Translations under genes and position numbers: made by a program
Notes under the pieces: generated by a model
Told to the model about the DNA's origin: nothing
The model's database searches: none
What the model saw: only the letters and a program-made list of their open reading frames with translations
NCBI GenBank assembly: GCA_964006375.1
Contig: OZ023265.1
Location: 15,979,252 to 16,043,251 of the forward strand
Length of the DNA stretch: 64,000 bases
Direction of reading: 5' to 3'
Source: Tillus elongatus
Lineage: Eukaryota > Arthropoda > Insecta > Coleoptera > Cleridae
In this document: positions 1-14,807 of the stretch, in pieces
Numbering within the stretch: position 1 is the first letter of the stretch
Layout of the letters: every line of letters starts with the position of its first letter

Positions 1-1
1 A

Positions 2-607
2 AATTATGGGAAAGCTAAAATAATGAAAACCGACACTGACCCAAAATGCAGACTCTGTCGGTCTTTCAATGAAATCATCCCCCATATTGTTGCAGGCTGT
101 CCCATACTAGCAAAACATTCGTATCTGGAGCGACACAACACAGTAGTCAGGCAGCTTCACTGGAACATCTGCAAACACTACAAGATAAATGTAAATGAAA
201 AGTGGTACCAGCACACCCCGGACCCTGTAATAGATACTGAAGATGTGACAATCATATGGGACACACAGGTGCATACAGATAGAAAAATAGTTGCAAACAA
301 GCGAGACCTCATAGTTAGGGATAAGAAGAAAAAACATTGCCTAATCATAGACGTGGTCATACCTTCTGACTATAACATCACACAGAAGGAAGCAGAAAAG
401 ATACTTAAATATAAAGATCTGAAAATTGAGATACAGCGCATGTGGAACCTGAAGGCCAAAATAATCCCCGTCATCATCGGAGCCACATGACTTATTTCCA
501 ATGCAACCACCAATTTAATGAAGGAAGTTCCAGGAAAACACAATCTCCTGCTAATGCAAAAGGCGGTGGTCCTGAGCATGGCGCATATAGTACGGAAGAT
601 ACTATGA
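2..607 (+). pseudogene. R4/Dong-like non-LTR retrotransposon, C-terminal endonuclease end (5' cut by window)
   Basis: This is the C-terminal end of the single ORF of a retrotransposon that uses a restriction-like endonuclease to nick its target. The frame is open from base 2. A CCHC finger comes first (CRLC, then H and C in IPHIVAGC), followed by a conserved WYQHTPDPV block, then the nuclease core: D in RDLIVRDKKKK, D in LIIDVVIPSD, and the helix EKILKYKDLKIEIQRMW. The start of the frame lies outside the window. A TGA at 488-490 sits where the family normally has glycine (the GATG block); the same frame then continues for 38 codons of family-like sequence to a second TGA at 605-607, so the copy is broken by a nonsense change. 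The element ends in an (AAT)n tract, as expected of the Dong/R4 group, whose known members target TAA repeats. Clade assignment comes from memory of the motifs; R2-type relatives share the same domain order. Confidence 0.8.
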
Positions 608-715
608 TACTTCCTGACATCCAGACGCAGAAGCAACACCCTAGGTGCAAGGAGTGCACTCGGTGTTGCTCAACTCATGTAGAATAATCCTTAGAATAAA
701 CTAAGTGGAATCTCT

Positions 716-739
716 TATAATAACAATAATAATAATAAC

Positions 740-826
<87 letters not shown>
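716..826. repeat. (AAT)n microsatellite at the retrotransposon 3' end
   Basis: About 110 bases of almost pure AAT triplets with two AAC interruptions near the start. It follows directly on the 3' untranslated region of the R4/Dong-like element and is either its tail, its target site, or both. Poly-Asn and poly-Ile frames across it are artefacts. Confidence 0.95.
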
Positions 827-1148
827 CCGTGGGGGTTTGTCAGTTCTATCGGGCGCGTCACCCTTCGAATGGGGAAGATCGCTGGCACTGCCTCCAGCAG
901 TGTTAGAGGGTAGGGGGAAAATAAAATACTCCCCCTGGAAGAAAAACTGACAAACCGCTCTGTAGGGTAGCAACCTAAGTAGTTCAGTCGACAGGTAGTT
1001 TCAGATAGAAAAAGGTCGGAAGTTAATGAAACTTTGGGAAGTTTTTAAGAATGATTAATAAACATTTTCTTAAGTTTTGTACCTCGAAGACCCTGTGCGA
1101 AAAAAAAGGGGGGGAGGAGAACTGCAAAATTTTTGACCTTTCTCCTAG
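827..1148. other. GC-richer segment with nested inverted repeats; possible retroelement 5' end
   Basis: Right after the AAT tract the composition becomes GC-rich. An 11-nt inverted repeat (GGTTTGTCAGT at 834-844, its complement at 946-956) encloses a smaller one around 912-936 (AGGGGG against CCCCCT). Such folded GC-rich starts are common in 5' ends of non-LTR elements, so this may be the head of a second R4/Dong-like copy inserted in the same AAT array; that is inference. From about 1,000 to 1,148 I see nothing recognisable apart from an A/G-rich run. Confidence 0.35.
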
Positions 1149-1916
<768 letters not shown>

Positions 1917-3129
1917 CATTGTAAATTACCCTTTTCGGCCCTGACATTATCTAGAATTGCTATAGTTTCTTAGTTTACAGTTACTTTTGTGGTTTGTTGT
2001 TTTGTGTAGTACATGTTAGTTCGTCTTACTCATATAATATTTTAGTTTGTTTTTAATTTGGGTTTAGCTATATTAACAGAGAAAATAAAATATCTGATAT
2101 CTTTTTTATATACACGGTAAATAAAATATAACTACAAACTTCTTATCCCACGCACCCCCTTCCCTTCTTTAATTTAAGACTCACCATAAGCAGGGTAAAA
2201 GAATAGCAGAATTTCATCAGCAGCCGCAAACGGGAAGTCATAAGGTGAGCAAACAAAGTTTCTCCAATTATAAAACGAAATCGTTTCTTTACAATCTACA
2301 TCAGATTTAATCTACACCGTTTGATCTGACAACTTGTAGTTATTACATGAAAGGTTTCTGATTTACCGGCTGTAATTGAAACTTATTGCCGAGCACTGAA
2401 ATTATATGGACCTCGCTCTTCAAGAAATTAATTGTTAAATCTATTACGAGATGATTCTGGTAAATGTTGCCGAAACAAATTTCAATTTAGGTTATTTGGA
2501 ATTGCTTACCTATATGTTTGTTTACACAACGAATCAAAGGCAGCCATTTACATTTATATGACCTACAAGTTTTAATTAAAAGTAATAATAACAACAATAA
2601 TAACTAATAATAATGTTATGTTTATAATGATACAATAACAGTGTAAGCTAATTTGCCAACAAACTCTAAATCGATTTAATTTGCAATACGTAGATTCAAA
2701 ATTAGACAAATACTGTCTTTAGTTTCTTCTAGAAACAGCAAGGAAATGCTAATGTTGTCTTTTGTCTCGACGTTCACCTTGTTAAACGGCTTCAAAAAAG
2801 GAGGAGTTTATATGTTCGTCTGTGTATTTTTTATGTATGTTCAACGATATTTCTGTCCATTGTGTACCAATTAGAATTTTTTTTGTGTTAGTAACAGTAC
2901 ACCCCTATATATAGAATTTCAGGGAAATCGAGGGATACCCTCAAAAATTATTTTTTATGTATGTTTACCAGTATTTTTTATGTATATTTACCAGTATTTT
3001 CGTCAATTATGGAACACAGAAAGATAGGTATTTGGGGAGCATATGCGTTAAGATGAGCATGTTGGTGTGGTCGTTAAAAAGTTGACGACCATTTTGTTTA
3101 TGTTTAAATACCTGAAAATCTTTCTGATA
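1917..3129. other. No gene seen
   Basis: AT-rich sequence without a convincing coding frame, RNA gene or element boundary. Two near copies of a 20-nt phrase (TTTTTATGTATGTTTACCAG and a variant) occur at 2,950-3,000. I see nothing else I can support. Confidence 0.6.
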
Positions 3130-3235
3130 ACGGCCTTTCTTAGGATGGTCTATTCCGCATTGGTTGAATCCCTTCTTACATATGGGATTGTAAGCAACGT
3201 GCTGCTGTTAAAGTTCAGCGGTGTCGTCTAATGTC
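3130..3235 (+). pseudogene. Reverse transcriptase fragment (non-LTR, thumb region)
   Basis: A short frame reads LRMVYSALVESLLTYGIVSN, the conserved block that follows the palm domain in CR1/Jockey-type reverse transcriptases (usual form: YxALxxSLLxYGIxxWG). It is about 30 codons long, lacks the catalytic motifs and is flanked by non-coding sequence. It is not continuous with the 1,149-1,916 element and is best taken as an isolated relic. Confidence 0.55.
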
Positions 3236-3329
3236 AATCAGCTATCAAGCCGCTTGCAGTCACATGCTAAAATTTAGCGCTTTTGAAAGCAAACATTGTC
3301 CTGGTATTTGGAAAGAAATGGGCCAGGGC

Positions 3330-3448
3330 TGATAATTTACAAAATTGTTAGTTTATTTTACACAGTCTCCATCTATTACATTTTAACTAAAGTCGTCGTG
3401 ACGACATACTACCTCGTTCCGCACCGAGATGGCGTCCCTTTCTTTTTT
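3330..3448. repeat. Short dispersed repeat shared with 22,450-22,580
   Basis: The stretch with the phrase ACATACTACCTCGTTCCGCA resembles 22,450-22,580 (AGATACTACTTGGTTCCGCA), including the upstream CAGTCTC block. The 3' end of family J copy A abuts it, so copy A probably landed in this older repeat. Function unknown. Confidence 0.45.
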
Positions 3449-6412
3449 CAACAACACACTACGAGGGCTTACAGCCTAAGTACTATCGTACCGTGGGTGT
3501 CGACAAGGAGGAAACAGGCAACTTGTTAATTCTGGATTTGAAGGTTTGGAGGTTCGTGGAAGAAGGAAAAACATGTGCCGGCAAGGAATTCCACAACTTG
3601 GAAGTCCTCGGGACAAAAGAGCGGGCAGGACAAGATGTTCTATGTCTGGTGACCTGGACAGTAAAAGGGTGCATTCGCTCTGTTCCCCTGGTGGATCTGT
3701 TGGGGGCAGCAGGTAGAGGAACTATGGAAGAAAGGTCCTCTTAGCAGTGCCCGTGCAGATATCTATAAAAGAGAGAGAGAGGTCACCAACGGCACATCGG
3801 TGGGCAAGGGATGGCAGCCTTTGGGTGAGGGTAGGATCACCGATGAGACGTATAGCTCTCTTCTGAATGGAATGTAACATGTTGGTGGTAATTGAGATTT
3901 CGATCCACAGAACTGCCAACAAGTGAAAAGGACACATTACTTTTAATAACTTGGTTGTTCATTGTGATGGGTCTAGATTGTGATTTGGTGAGGTTGAATT
4001 GTACAAGATTGCTACTTCCCCAGTCTAATATTTTTTGGAGATCCACAGAGACAGAACCCTCCATGAGTCTGCGATCCTCATCTAATTGGGCTAAAGAGGC
4101 AGGCTTAGAATATTGTATATTTGAGTGGAGGGTGCTGTCGTCCCCGTAACTGTGAACTGAGTTGGATCTGCGAGAGAGGAGGTCATTGATGTGGAGAAGA
4201 AACAAAGTAGGGGCTAAAACTGAACCTTGAGGAACTCCTGCATTAATTTGATACAGTTTAGAGGAATGGCCATCCACGACAACAATAATGCTCCGGTTGG
4301 AAAGGAAATTTGCTGTCCAGGTACAGGGTTTTGGTGGTAGGCCACAGGCTGCAAGTTTATTCAGCAGCGCTGCGTGCCAGACCTGGTCGGGTGCTTTGGA
4401 TATGTCTAGAGCGACAATCTGGGATTCACCGTGTAATTCCATAGACTTGTTCCAAGAATGGGTGACAAAGGAAAGGAGGTCGGCAGCTTATCTGCGCTGA
4501 CGGAATCCATACTGCATGTCGTGGATTAGACTGTGTTTTTCAAGGAATTTTTGAAATTCGGTGTTTATATACTTGTCCACCACTTTAGAGACGACTGAAA
4601 GGAGATAAATAGGCATGTAGTTGCTAGAAAGCGCTTTGGATCTTTTTTGGGGGACGGGTTGCACTCGAGCGGTTTTCCAGTTACTAGGGAATATGCCTAT
4701 ATTGTAAGATGAAACAGACGAGTCAGGACAGGAGCAAGTTCCGGTGCGCATTTTTTGAGAACAATTGCTGGGATCTCGTCAAGGCCAGAGGCTTTCCTGG
4801 TATTAAGAAAAGAGAGCATCTTCCGTACCTTTTTAGTTTTGAAAATTATATCCGCCATTTTATGCGCGTCATTGGGGACTGTTGATGGTTGAATATTTGG
4901 AGGTGGATTGAGAGTAGAATTGCCGGCGAACAACGAGGCAAAAAGTTCAGCCTTGTCCAGGGGGGTAGAAACAATTTCATCCCCTGAGACAGGAGGTGGG
5001 AACGTGTTCTTGCAGACATTATCCCCAATAGATTTAGCAAGGATCCAGAAGGGTTTGCTGCCGCTGGAGCTTAAGAGGACATTGTTTTTGATGTGGTTAT
5101 TAAACAATTTTTTTGCCTCAGAAAGAATGCGGACATAGCGGCTTCTTGCGTCGTTAAATGCTTGACGGTTTTCTTGACTGGGATTGTGTAGAAGCGTTTT
5201 GTGAGCTTTGACCTTTTCAAGTTTGGCCTTGTCACAGGATTTAGAGAACCAGGGCTTTTGAGTAGCTACGGACGTTTTCTGTATACGTGGAATAAATAAT
5301 TCCATGCCAGCTTGGATAATTTTGGTGACGTTTTGTGAGATATCAGAGGGGTCAGGATGAGAGAAGCAGACAGACGCCCATGGAAATGAGGAAAAGTAAT
5401 CTTGCATTTCCTCCCAGTTCGCGCAGTTTTAGTGCCAAACAATACGTGGGTGTGATGACTGTGTGACCTCGAGTTGCATTGCGCAGGAAGCAGTGACCAC
5501 GCCGTGGTCTGAGCGACGAAGAGGGCGGTGACTGATATTTTATAGCAGTCGGGATTTGTAGTAAAAAGTAGATCAAAGGGATTTGAGCTGTGTGTTGGGA
5601 TGCGAGGAAAGTAAGTAGGTTGCAGAACCATATTGGCTAAAGAATTGCTGACTGCAAAGCCTCCGCTGCTCTTCCTTGTGGATCGGTTTTTGAAGATCCT
5701 AGCCATTCCTTATTATGGGCATTGAAGTCACTAAGAATAGTGACCTCGGAGGAAGGATATTCAGAAATCAGATTGTCGGTTTTTTGAGAAAGGTAGTCAA
5801 AGAGCTGGACAAAGTTGTTTTCAAAAAGTGACTGGTAAATACAACAGATGAATTTAGTTGCAGCCCTGAGAGAGAGTTTTATCCATAGTATGTCTCTTCT
5901 TCCAGCTTCTAAATTCGGGAGTCTGGTGCAGGGTAGATTGCTACGGAAGTATGCGCACACGCCTCCGTGCAATCTAAAGGAAGTAAGGAGTTCATACCCC
6001 GGGAAATTAAGGTGATTAGTGGCTGTTTTGGCAATGATTTGAGTTTCGGTGAGGAAGAGGAGTTGGAGCCTATTAGCCTGGAGGAAATGGTGGACGGAGT
6101 TTAGGTTAAAATTTAGACCACATATATTCGAAAAGGATATGTTAAACCCTGATGCTGGCGCTCCGTGTACACACACCCCTCTCCCGGAGATCTGAATGGA
6201 GGGGTATTTTACCTCCGAGATCTTTTGTACAAGGAGGTGCCATCATCATTTTTGCTTATAAGAAAGAAACCGATTCATACACCAGTACCGGAAACGTCCG
6301 TTGGGACTTCACCGGCCCGGCCCCTTGATGTAAGGGGTGGTACCTCTTCGGGCGTGAAAAATATCCTTTACTATCACGTAAAGGAAAAGTCCACTACCAC
6401 CTACCTTAAGTA
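3449..6412 (-). mobile_element. Family J copy A: nearly full-length CR1/Jockey-type non-LTR retrotransposon
   Basis: An element of about 2.96 kb read on the minus strand. The 5' end is a GC-rich leader (6,177-6,412), then endonuclease, reverse transcriptase and a C-terminal region, and the 3' end is a short A-rich tail after the phrase GTGTGTTGTTGAAAAAAG. The same 3' terminus occurs in copies C, D, E and F, which fixes the boundary. There is no RNase H domain. The 5' boundary is placed where GC-rich leader gives way to AT-rich DNA and is approximate. Confidence 0.85.
3483..6176 (-). pseudogene. Endonuclease-reverse transcriptase ORF of family J copy A, multiply frameshifted
   Basis: Read from 6,176 downward. 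The apurinic-type endonuclease comes first (ISFSNICGLNFNLNSVHHF, LLFLTETQI, ILSDFNAHN), continuing after a frameshift near 5,700. A linker follows (KPWFSKSCDKAKLEKVKAHK), then a reverse transcriptase with KASGLDEIPAIVLKK, FPSNWKTARV, ALDISKAPDQVWH and GVPQGSVLAPTLFLLHINDL. The active-site box reads YGDD where copy D has YADD. The C-terminal end includes RPITMNN, DPTLTQRLPSLAHR and SFVPRTSKLWNSLPAHVFPS. At least five frame changes or stops separate these blocks (near 5,700, 5,400, 4,720, 4,470 and 3,900). There is no usable ATG at the 5' end of the frame. The copy cannot encode an intact protein but could have served as a template. Confidence 0.85.
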
Positions 6413-7898
6413 ATATCGATAAGTTAATTATTAAATAGATTTTGCAGTACTAATACAATCTTATATAAGTGTATTCTATTACTTTGCTTTCAGTAAATTG
6501 AATAAGTTTTTTAATAATATAGTTTATCTCATTTCTTCTCAATGTGCTCGCGTCCCCCATTTAGTTTTATCACCCCGTATGGGGGCGCGCCCCGCAGTTT
6601 GTGAATCGCTGAACTATTTGGAGTTATTAGTACACAATTTGTTTTCTATGAAACTAAAAATTAATTTGATAATACTGACCCCTTAACAAGACCAATTTAA
6701 GAGAACGAATTTCTATGACATATTACGTATGTTTCACAATCACATGTATAATCATGTGTGGCAGAATCCAATGCCAAATTAGAATGCGTAAATTCTATGC
6801 CTATTCTTACACGATTTCAATGCCGCCTTTGTCTAAATGAAAGCCTTCAAATTTGCAATTGGTCGTCGGAGTTGTTTTCTTCACATTGTCGTGGAAAACA
6901 ATCGAATCGCCAATCCTAGAAGCGCTACAATTGCTAATAACAATCAATTTACATAGGTAATGGGTGTATCGTTTACTGAATAGTTAATCTATAATAGTTG
7001 TTACACCCTGAGTGTATCAATAGTTCGATTGTTGTAGACCTATAGACACAATAGGGGACAAAAGCAGCCACACATGCAATTGAACGCATTGTTCGTCGCG
7101 CCATCTATCTACAACAATGCCGGGAAATGACAACGTAGCGTAGGAAATATCGGTGTTGGCAACTGGAACTCAGCGGGTCTACGAGTAGAGATACGGATAA
7201 CGGTAGGTGTGTTGATATGCGTGAAGTCCTTACTTGCTGCATGTCCTTTCTGACTATGCTAATAATATTGTGATGTTATGTACGTGAATATGCATCTATA
7301 CTATAAATCTTGGCCGGTGTGTGTGTAAACGAGGGACAGGTTCAGCAAACGAGATGTAAGAAGTAAAACTCATGCTAGAGCAAAAGTCCAGACGCAGAAA
7401 ATACGTTATGGTAGTAAATTTTCATAAAAATGTTACCACTCCCAAAAAATGTTTTAAATAGTTGAAAAAAAAAATGATTAAAGGATTACAACTACCATTA
7501 AACTGATATTGTGGTATGGAAAATAAAAATATGTGTAAGATTTATAAATCATATCTATATTTCCATTTCACAAGTTGCCAGAGATACTTAGGTTATGAAA
7601 TCTGTTAGTTTGAAGTTAGATCTGAGATTATTTGGCAAGTGAGTGTGTCCAAGGTAGGGATGCAAAAGATGGGGATGTCAAGGACAGTACAATACACAGG
7701 GCTTTTTAGAAAATATTTGCCTAACTAGAACTCACTATAAAGGCGAAAATAGATCGTTTATATATTAGCGAATTTTCATTAAGAAAAAATCGCTAATAGA
7801 CAGGGCACAATGAAAAGCTTTTGAAATTTTTTTTCAGATGAGCTCGAATCTGGGTCTCTAGAACCCAAAACCAATGTCCGTTAAAATTTTTATATGTT
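6413..7898. other. No gene seen; fragments of dispersed repeats
   Basis: No convincing coding frame. At 6,550-6,625 there is a short GC-rich phrase around CCCGCAGTTTGTGAATCGCT, reminiscent of a DNA-transposon end, but I could not pair it with a second end. At 7,385-7,435 a piece of the MITE family with the GACGCAG...CGTTATGGTAG terminus occurs. At 7,815-7,898 begins the conserved left flank that precedes several (TA)n tracts in this window. Confidence 0.5.
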
Positions 7899-9948
<2,050 letters not shown>

Positions 9949-10020
<72 letters not shown>

Positions 10021-10024
10021 TATA
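9949..10024. repeat. (TA)n tract, right of the mariner insertion
   Basis: Continuation of the microsatellite on the right side of the transposon; see the tract at 7,899-8,024. Confidence 0.95.
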
Positions 10025-10109
10025 CTTTCGGAGGAGTTTAGCTGTTCTGGTTGTTTAATTTTTTTAATTAATTTTATATTCTCCTCATTAACGTGGTGAC
10101 TATTGTCGT

Positions 10110-10830
10110 AAATATGTCGGGCGACGGAAGATTATCTAAAGTACCGTATCCTAGTTGTGTTCTTTGAATCTAATTCCAATAAATGTTTTTGTTTGTCCGA
10201 CGTATTTAAGATCACAATCTTTACCACTGATTTCATAAATTCCCGACATTTTGTCCGTACTATCCTTGTCTTTTGGGTTACCTAGCAAGTTTTTAAAAGT
10301 ATTTTTTTGTAAAAAAATGTTAGTTCCAAAGTAGATATAAAAAATGCTATCTAGACCCCTTGCGATTCGAGATTCAAATGGTAAGCGAAGAAAATTTGTC
10401 TTTGTTTTTTTCTTTGTTAATTATTTTCCCATTAGCCAAGCGGTGTGGCCGTTATATTCGGCCTCGTTCTTAATATACTTTAATTCTTTGGTATATCAAC
10501 TTTTACTTAAAGAAAAATTAATTAACCTGTTTACCAAAAAATTCAGACTGACCATTTTTGGTGAGTACGTATGATGTATGATATACATTCGGATGTAGCT
10601 TAAAGTTCTAGTTTCTGCAATAAATAGCGATAGGAAGTTACCCATTGTCATGCCTTGGGTTTGTTCAAAAAACGCATTGTTGAATTGAAAAATGTTTTGC
10701 TCAATACAAAGGTTTGTTAAAGTTGAATATTCATTGCAGACTTTTTCATCTATGTTATTCATTTTTAACAACTCTTCTAAGTACGTTAACGTTTGCTTCG
10801 TGGGAACGCAAGAAAAAATGAGGTTACATC
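10110..10830 (-). pseudogene. Penelope-like element 1 (PLE-1): decayed reverse transcriptase and GIY-YIG endonuclease
   Basis: Read on the minus strand. From about 10,825 there is a reverse transcriptase fragment (PTKQTLTYLEELLKMNN, then FQFNNAFFEQTQGMTMGNFL), in which QGMTMG matches the Penelope-type QGxxMG box. The catalytic YxDD part is missing. After a gap of decayed sequence, about 10,125-10,260 encodes the start of a GIY-YIG nuclease (MSGIYEISGKDCDLKYVGQT). That order, reverse transcriptase followed by C-terminal GIY-YIG, is the hallmark of Penelope-like elements. The nuclease block is nearly the same as that of PLE-3 at 29,979. Several stops and deletions make it non-functional. Confidence 0.75.
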
Positions 10831-12379
10831 AGAATGAAGAAAGAATATGAAGAATGGTGCAATCTGCATAGGAAAATGTTTGTAGTCATTACCGCGAAGT
10901 TGGTTAAGAAAAACGAAAAACCAGTTCCTCGGAAATTGGTCTCGTAGAAAATCTTTCTTCGCAGTCGTTTAAACAAAGTGGAAATTAAAAGAAACGTATT
11001 TCTGAGTTAACGATTGAAAGAAATCGGAGAAAATGGTATTTTCAGTTTTTGTCGCATCTTATAACTTTACGGGCAACTTTTCCAATTTTTACGAACATTT
11101 TAAAAATAAAATTAGCCAAATCAGTCCAGCCGTTCTCAAGTGATGGGTTTACCAACGAACATTATATATTTAATTTATATTTATATACGTATACACTTAA
11201 TTTTTATTTGAACGAGGTTTACCTACGCTAAAATTACTTGGTCTTACAATTTCATCGAATGTTTCATAGTAAGTGCTAATTTTTATGTCCTTTTTTTCTC
11301 TATATGTAAAATCTAATCAATGTAATGCACAGGCAAGTGCAGCATAAAGTAGATTGAAAAGCTTTATCTTGTCAATGCAGATTTTACAGCCTTTGCAAGA
11401 GTTATGTGCCTAATTGAATGCATCTAGAATGGAAGGCTTTTACCCAATTTGCTTTTAGTAGACAACACTGTACATATTATACTCTATATACAGCTGGCCA
11501 TTATGTAGACAGTTCTTAAAAACAGGGGAATTCGAAGCTCAGAAAATCCAATCAATCGTATAGAAACGTTTGTTATAATTTATACTTATACTTTATACTT
11601 TATTGGCTGAAATTACACAATACGTCTATACAGTAAGTCCATTTTGTGTTGTATATACTGACATAATTTAAACAGTTTATTCTAAAAAATACTTGACACT
11701 GCATTATCCAAATATGCAACGTCGAATTTTGACAAATCATTTTGAATAAAGTTTTTATACAATTTCCATTTCTTACATTTCCAATCACTGCCTTCATTTA
11801 GTACTAATCTTTACACATCCATCATCACTTTGCCACCATCATTCTTCATTTACTTTCCATGTTTATACCAAATTTATAAATTTTTATACAAAACCGAACC
11901 GCTTCATTCTGACAAAAATATGCTTTTACAATCAACAAAATGGTTACTTTAAAAGGGCTTAAAAAAGACAATCAGTTGGAATTAAATTCTATAAATTTTT
12001 TCTAATTAACGTTTATTAACAGCCACATAACAGGCGCCTAACTACAAAGCCTGGCAAATCTGTTGAAACCAATTTTACGCAACTGACAAAAAAACGGCTT
12101 GTTACCTTTTCAACAAGAATCTTCTGATTTATTTTGAAAAAGTGCTCATCCTAGCGTTAACTGAAGATAGTATTTTAAATTTGATACCTATCTTATAAAT
12201 AATTTCGTCACTATCAAACAAGACTCTCCTAAAACAAGTAAGTTAAGAATTGAGTTAGAAAGGAACAATTTTCGGTGCCAGGCGAATCTTAAATATTTTA
12301 TAGCCCAAAAAGATTACCAAAAAGCTTGACTCAACGATGTAGGATAAAACTAACAAACTGTCTATTATATGAAAACAGT
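10831..12379. other. No gene seen
   Basis: AT-rich sequence with only short frames of low-complexity composition. I recognise no element end, RNA gene or promoter. A stretch near 11,590-11,620 is rich in TATACTT repeats. Confidence 0.6.
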
Positions 12380-12705
12380 TCTGGATGCAGCAAGTGCGCT
12401 ATGGAAGTGAATTTTCATAAAAATGTTTTTTCATAGTAAATATGCCTCTCTAATGCAAGCAGGCATCAATATGTTTACCGGTATAGCCTATATAGTAAAA
12501 ACGATGTACCATATTTTATCAGCATGACTTATTGTTTGAAAATGTACAAAAATTTTCCGAAAATAAACTTTAAATGTTTCCCAGAAAACTGGTTTCCTAG
12601 CCAACAAACCTAAGGTTGAGTTATTGAAATTTGAAGCATTTAATAAAAATTCGCTACCAAAACGCACTTACTGCGTCTCGACTTTTTCTTACAAACAGGC
12701 ATCAT
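12380..12705. mobile_element. MITE-like element, GACGCAGCAAGTGCG family
   Basis: About 325 bases bounded by inverted ends: left TGGATGCAGCAAGTGCGCTA, right reading on the other strand as a close match ending in GAGACGCAGTAAGTGCGTTT. The interior contains the shared block TTTACCGGTATAGCCTATAT. The same family occurs twice in tandem at 17,985-18,660 and in part at 39,708-39,972. No coding capacity, so presumably moved by an unidentified transposase. A target duplication could not be fixed. Confidence 0.6.
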
Positions 12706-13325
12706 ATTTCGATAAAAAAATGCAAAAATGCAATTATATAAGGGTGTTAGAAAAAAATTTTTAGGTATCACCAACGACTTATAGGCCATCCTGTGATTGT
12801 CAGAATACTTTTATAAGATGCAGCTCAAGACACCTTATAATTAACGTATACAACTTTTTCTCGTATCTTGTATATTAACAATTATATTGCCCTTACCGTA
12901 AAAATGCGTCACCCTGTATACATGTAAACAGATAAAAACTGAAAATAAACCCGAATTTGGATTCTACGGAGCCTAGTTTGCGCTGATTTAAAGAAACCTT
13001 TTTAAAATTTAAAAGTCGCGGTCTCCTCATTAACGAATTTTTCTACGAAAATTAGCTAAAAATTATAGACCATTAAACCACAAACTTAACTAGAACTACC
13101 GTCAAAACATCAGAGAAAGGGTCTATTTGAAATGAAATTTCTGGAAATATTTTAGTAAACTGAAGGGCAATGACGGTTGAAGCTGAAACTTAAGGGTTTG
13201 CATAACACTCTTCTTGCGACATTCTCTTTATATAATCCGTATTTGTTTCAGGTTCTTTGCCTAAATGTTGCCAATTTTGACGTTTCCAATCGCGACTTTG
13301 ACCTTTTGAGGAAAACTCCAAATTT
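12706..13325. repeat. Dispersed repeat, inverted copy of 17,450-17,960
   Basis: Read in reverse, this stretch aligns with 17,450-17,960: shared phrases include CAAATTTTGACGTTTCC-like and TTCATTTCAAATAGACCC-like blocks, and the block at 12,770-12,880 (ATCACCAACGACTTATAGGC) matches the reverse of 17,866-17,885. It continues directly from the MITE-like element on the same side as at 17.9 kb, so the two are one larger composite repeat. No coding frame. Confidence 0.65.
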
Positions 13326-13367
13326 TTTTCTTTAAACGCAAATACCTTTTTTCGGCAACCGCAACCG

Positions 13368-13462
13368 TCCGGGAAGTACCCACTTCCCGAACGCTTTTTC
13401 TTTGAGAAAGTAGCATTTCTCCGGCCTAGTCCGGGAAGTACGTACTTCCCGGACTAGGCCGG
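13368..13462. repeat. GC-rich hairpin pair including a 42-bp perfect palindrome
   Basis: At 13,421-13,462 the 21-nt half CCGGCCTAGTCCGGGAAGTA+C is followed without spacer by its exact reverse complement, a perfect 42-bp palindrome. Just upstream, 13,370-13,390 holds a shorter hairpin with the same core (CGGGAAGT...CACTTCCCG). Both stand out by GC content from the surrounding AT-rich DNA. Possible roles are a transposon terminus, a protein binding site or a replication-born inversion; nothing in the sequence decides. Confidence 0.9.
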
Positions 13463-13645
13463 GAAGAATCACATCGTTGTTGTCATTGTGAATATGAAAA
13501 TCTTGGTAGGTATGATTTTGATAAATACAGTTGAACATTACCATAGCAACGAAATAACGACTGACAGCTATCTGAAATGAAATTAGTTGACATTTTAATT
13601 TTCGAAAGTTTGCATGGTTTTTGGTCGCAATTGTCTCAATAAACT

Positions 13646-13753
13646 ATGGAAAGCAACAGCGATAGTGAGTTTGAAAATGTGCCTTACGAAATTTCCAATG
13701 CAGCAGCTGCTGCTACAGCACAATTATTGCCTGATAATATAAATAAGAATTAG
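13646..13753 (+). CDS. Small ORF of 35 codons, unrecognised
   Basis: ATG at 13,646 opens an acidic, Ser-rich frame (MESNSDSEFENVPYEISN) with a five-alanine run, ending at TAG 13,751. An acidic Ser/Asp-rich N-terminus of this kind is seen in several DNA-transposon proteins (piggyBac, Crypton and others), so it could be a first exon or a truncated transposase N-terminus, especially as it lies about 180 bases from the GC-rich palindrome. I could not find a continuation. It may equally be chance. Confidence 0.25.
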   Translation: MESNSDSEFENVPYEISNAAAAATAQLLPDNINKN

Positions 13754-13977
13754 AGTGTTTCTGTTAGTACCTATCTTTTGTTCGAATTTCAATATTTAAT
13801 ACAAATAAGAATTAAAATGTTCGAAATTTTGTTCTACAAAGAGATATAATAAAGAAATATGTCTCATTGATTTGCTATTCTACACGGCTGCCGAAAAAAT
13901 AGTGTACGCAACACGTCCGAAAACAGTTTTTTTGGACTCGCAGACTTCCAGAATTTTGTCTATAATTTTTTTCCGAA

Positions 13978-14807
<830 letters not shown>

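Noticed and set aside
701..973. Poly-Ile frames on both strands across the AAT tract
   Set aside because: Artefact of the triplet repeat.
3493..3744. Plus-strand frames overlapping family J copies (also 47,339-47,551 and 61,068-61,277 on the other strand)
   Set aside because: Antisense shadows of the retrotransposon C-terminus; the sense strand matches the family's protein.
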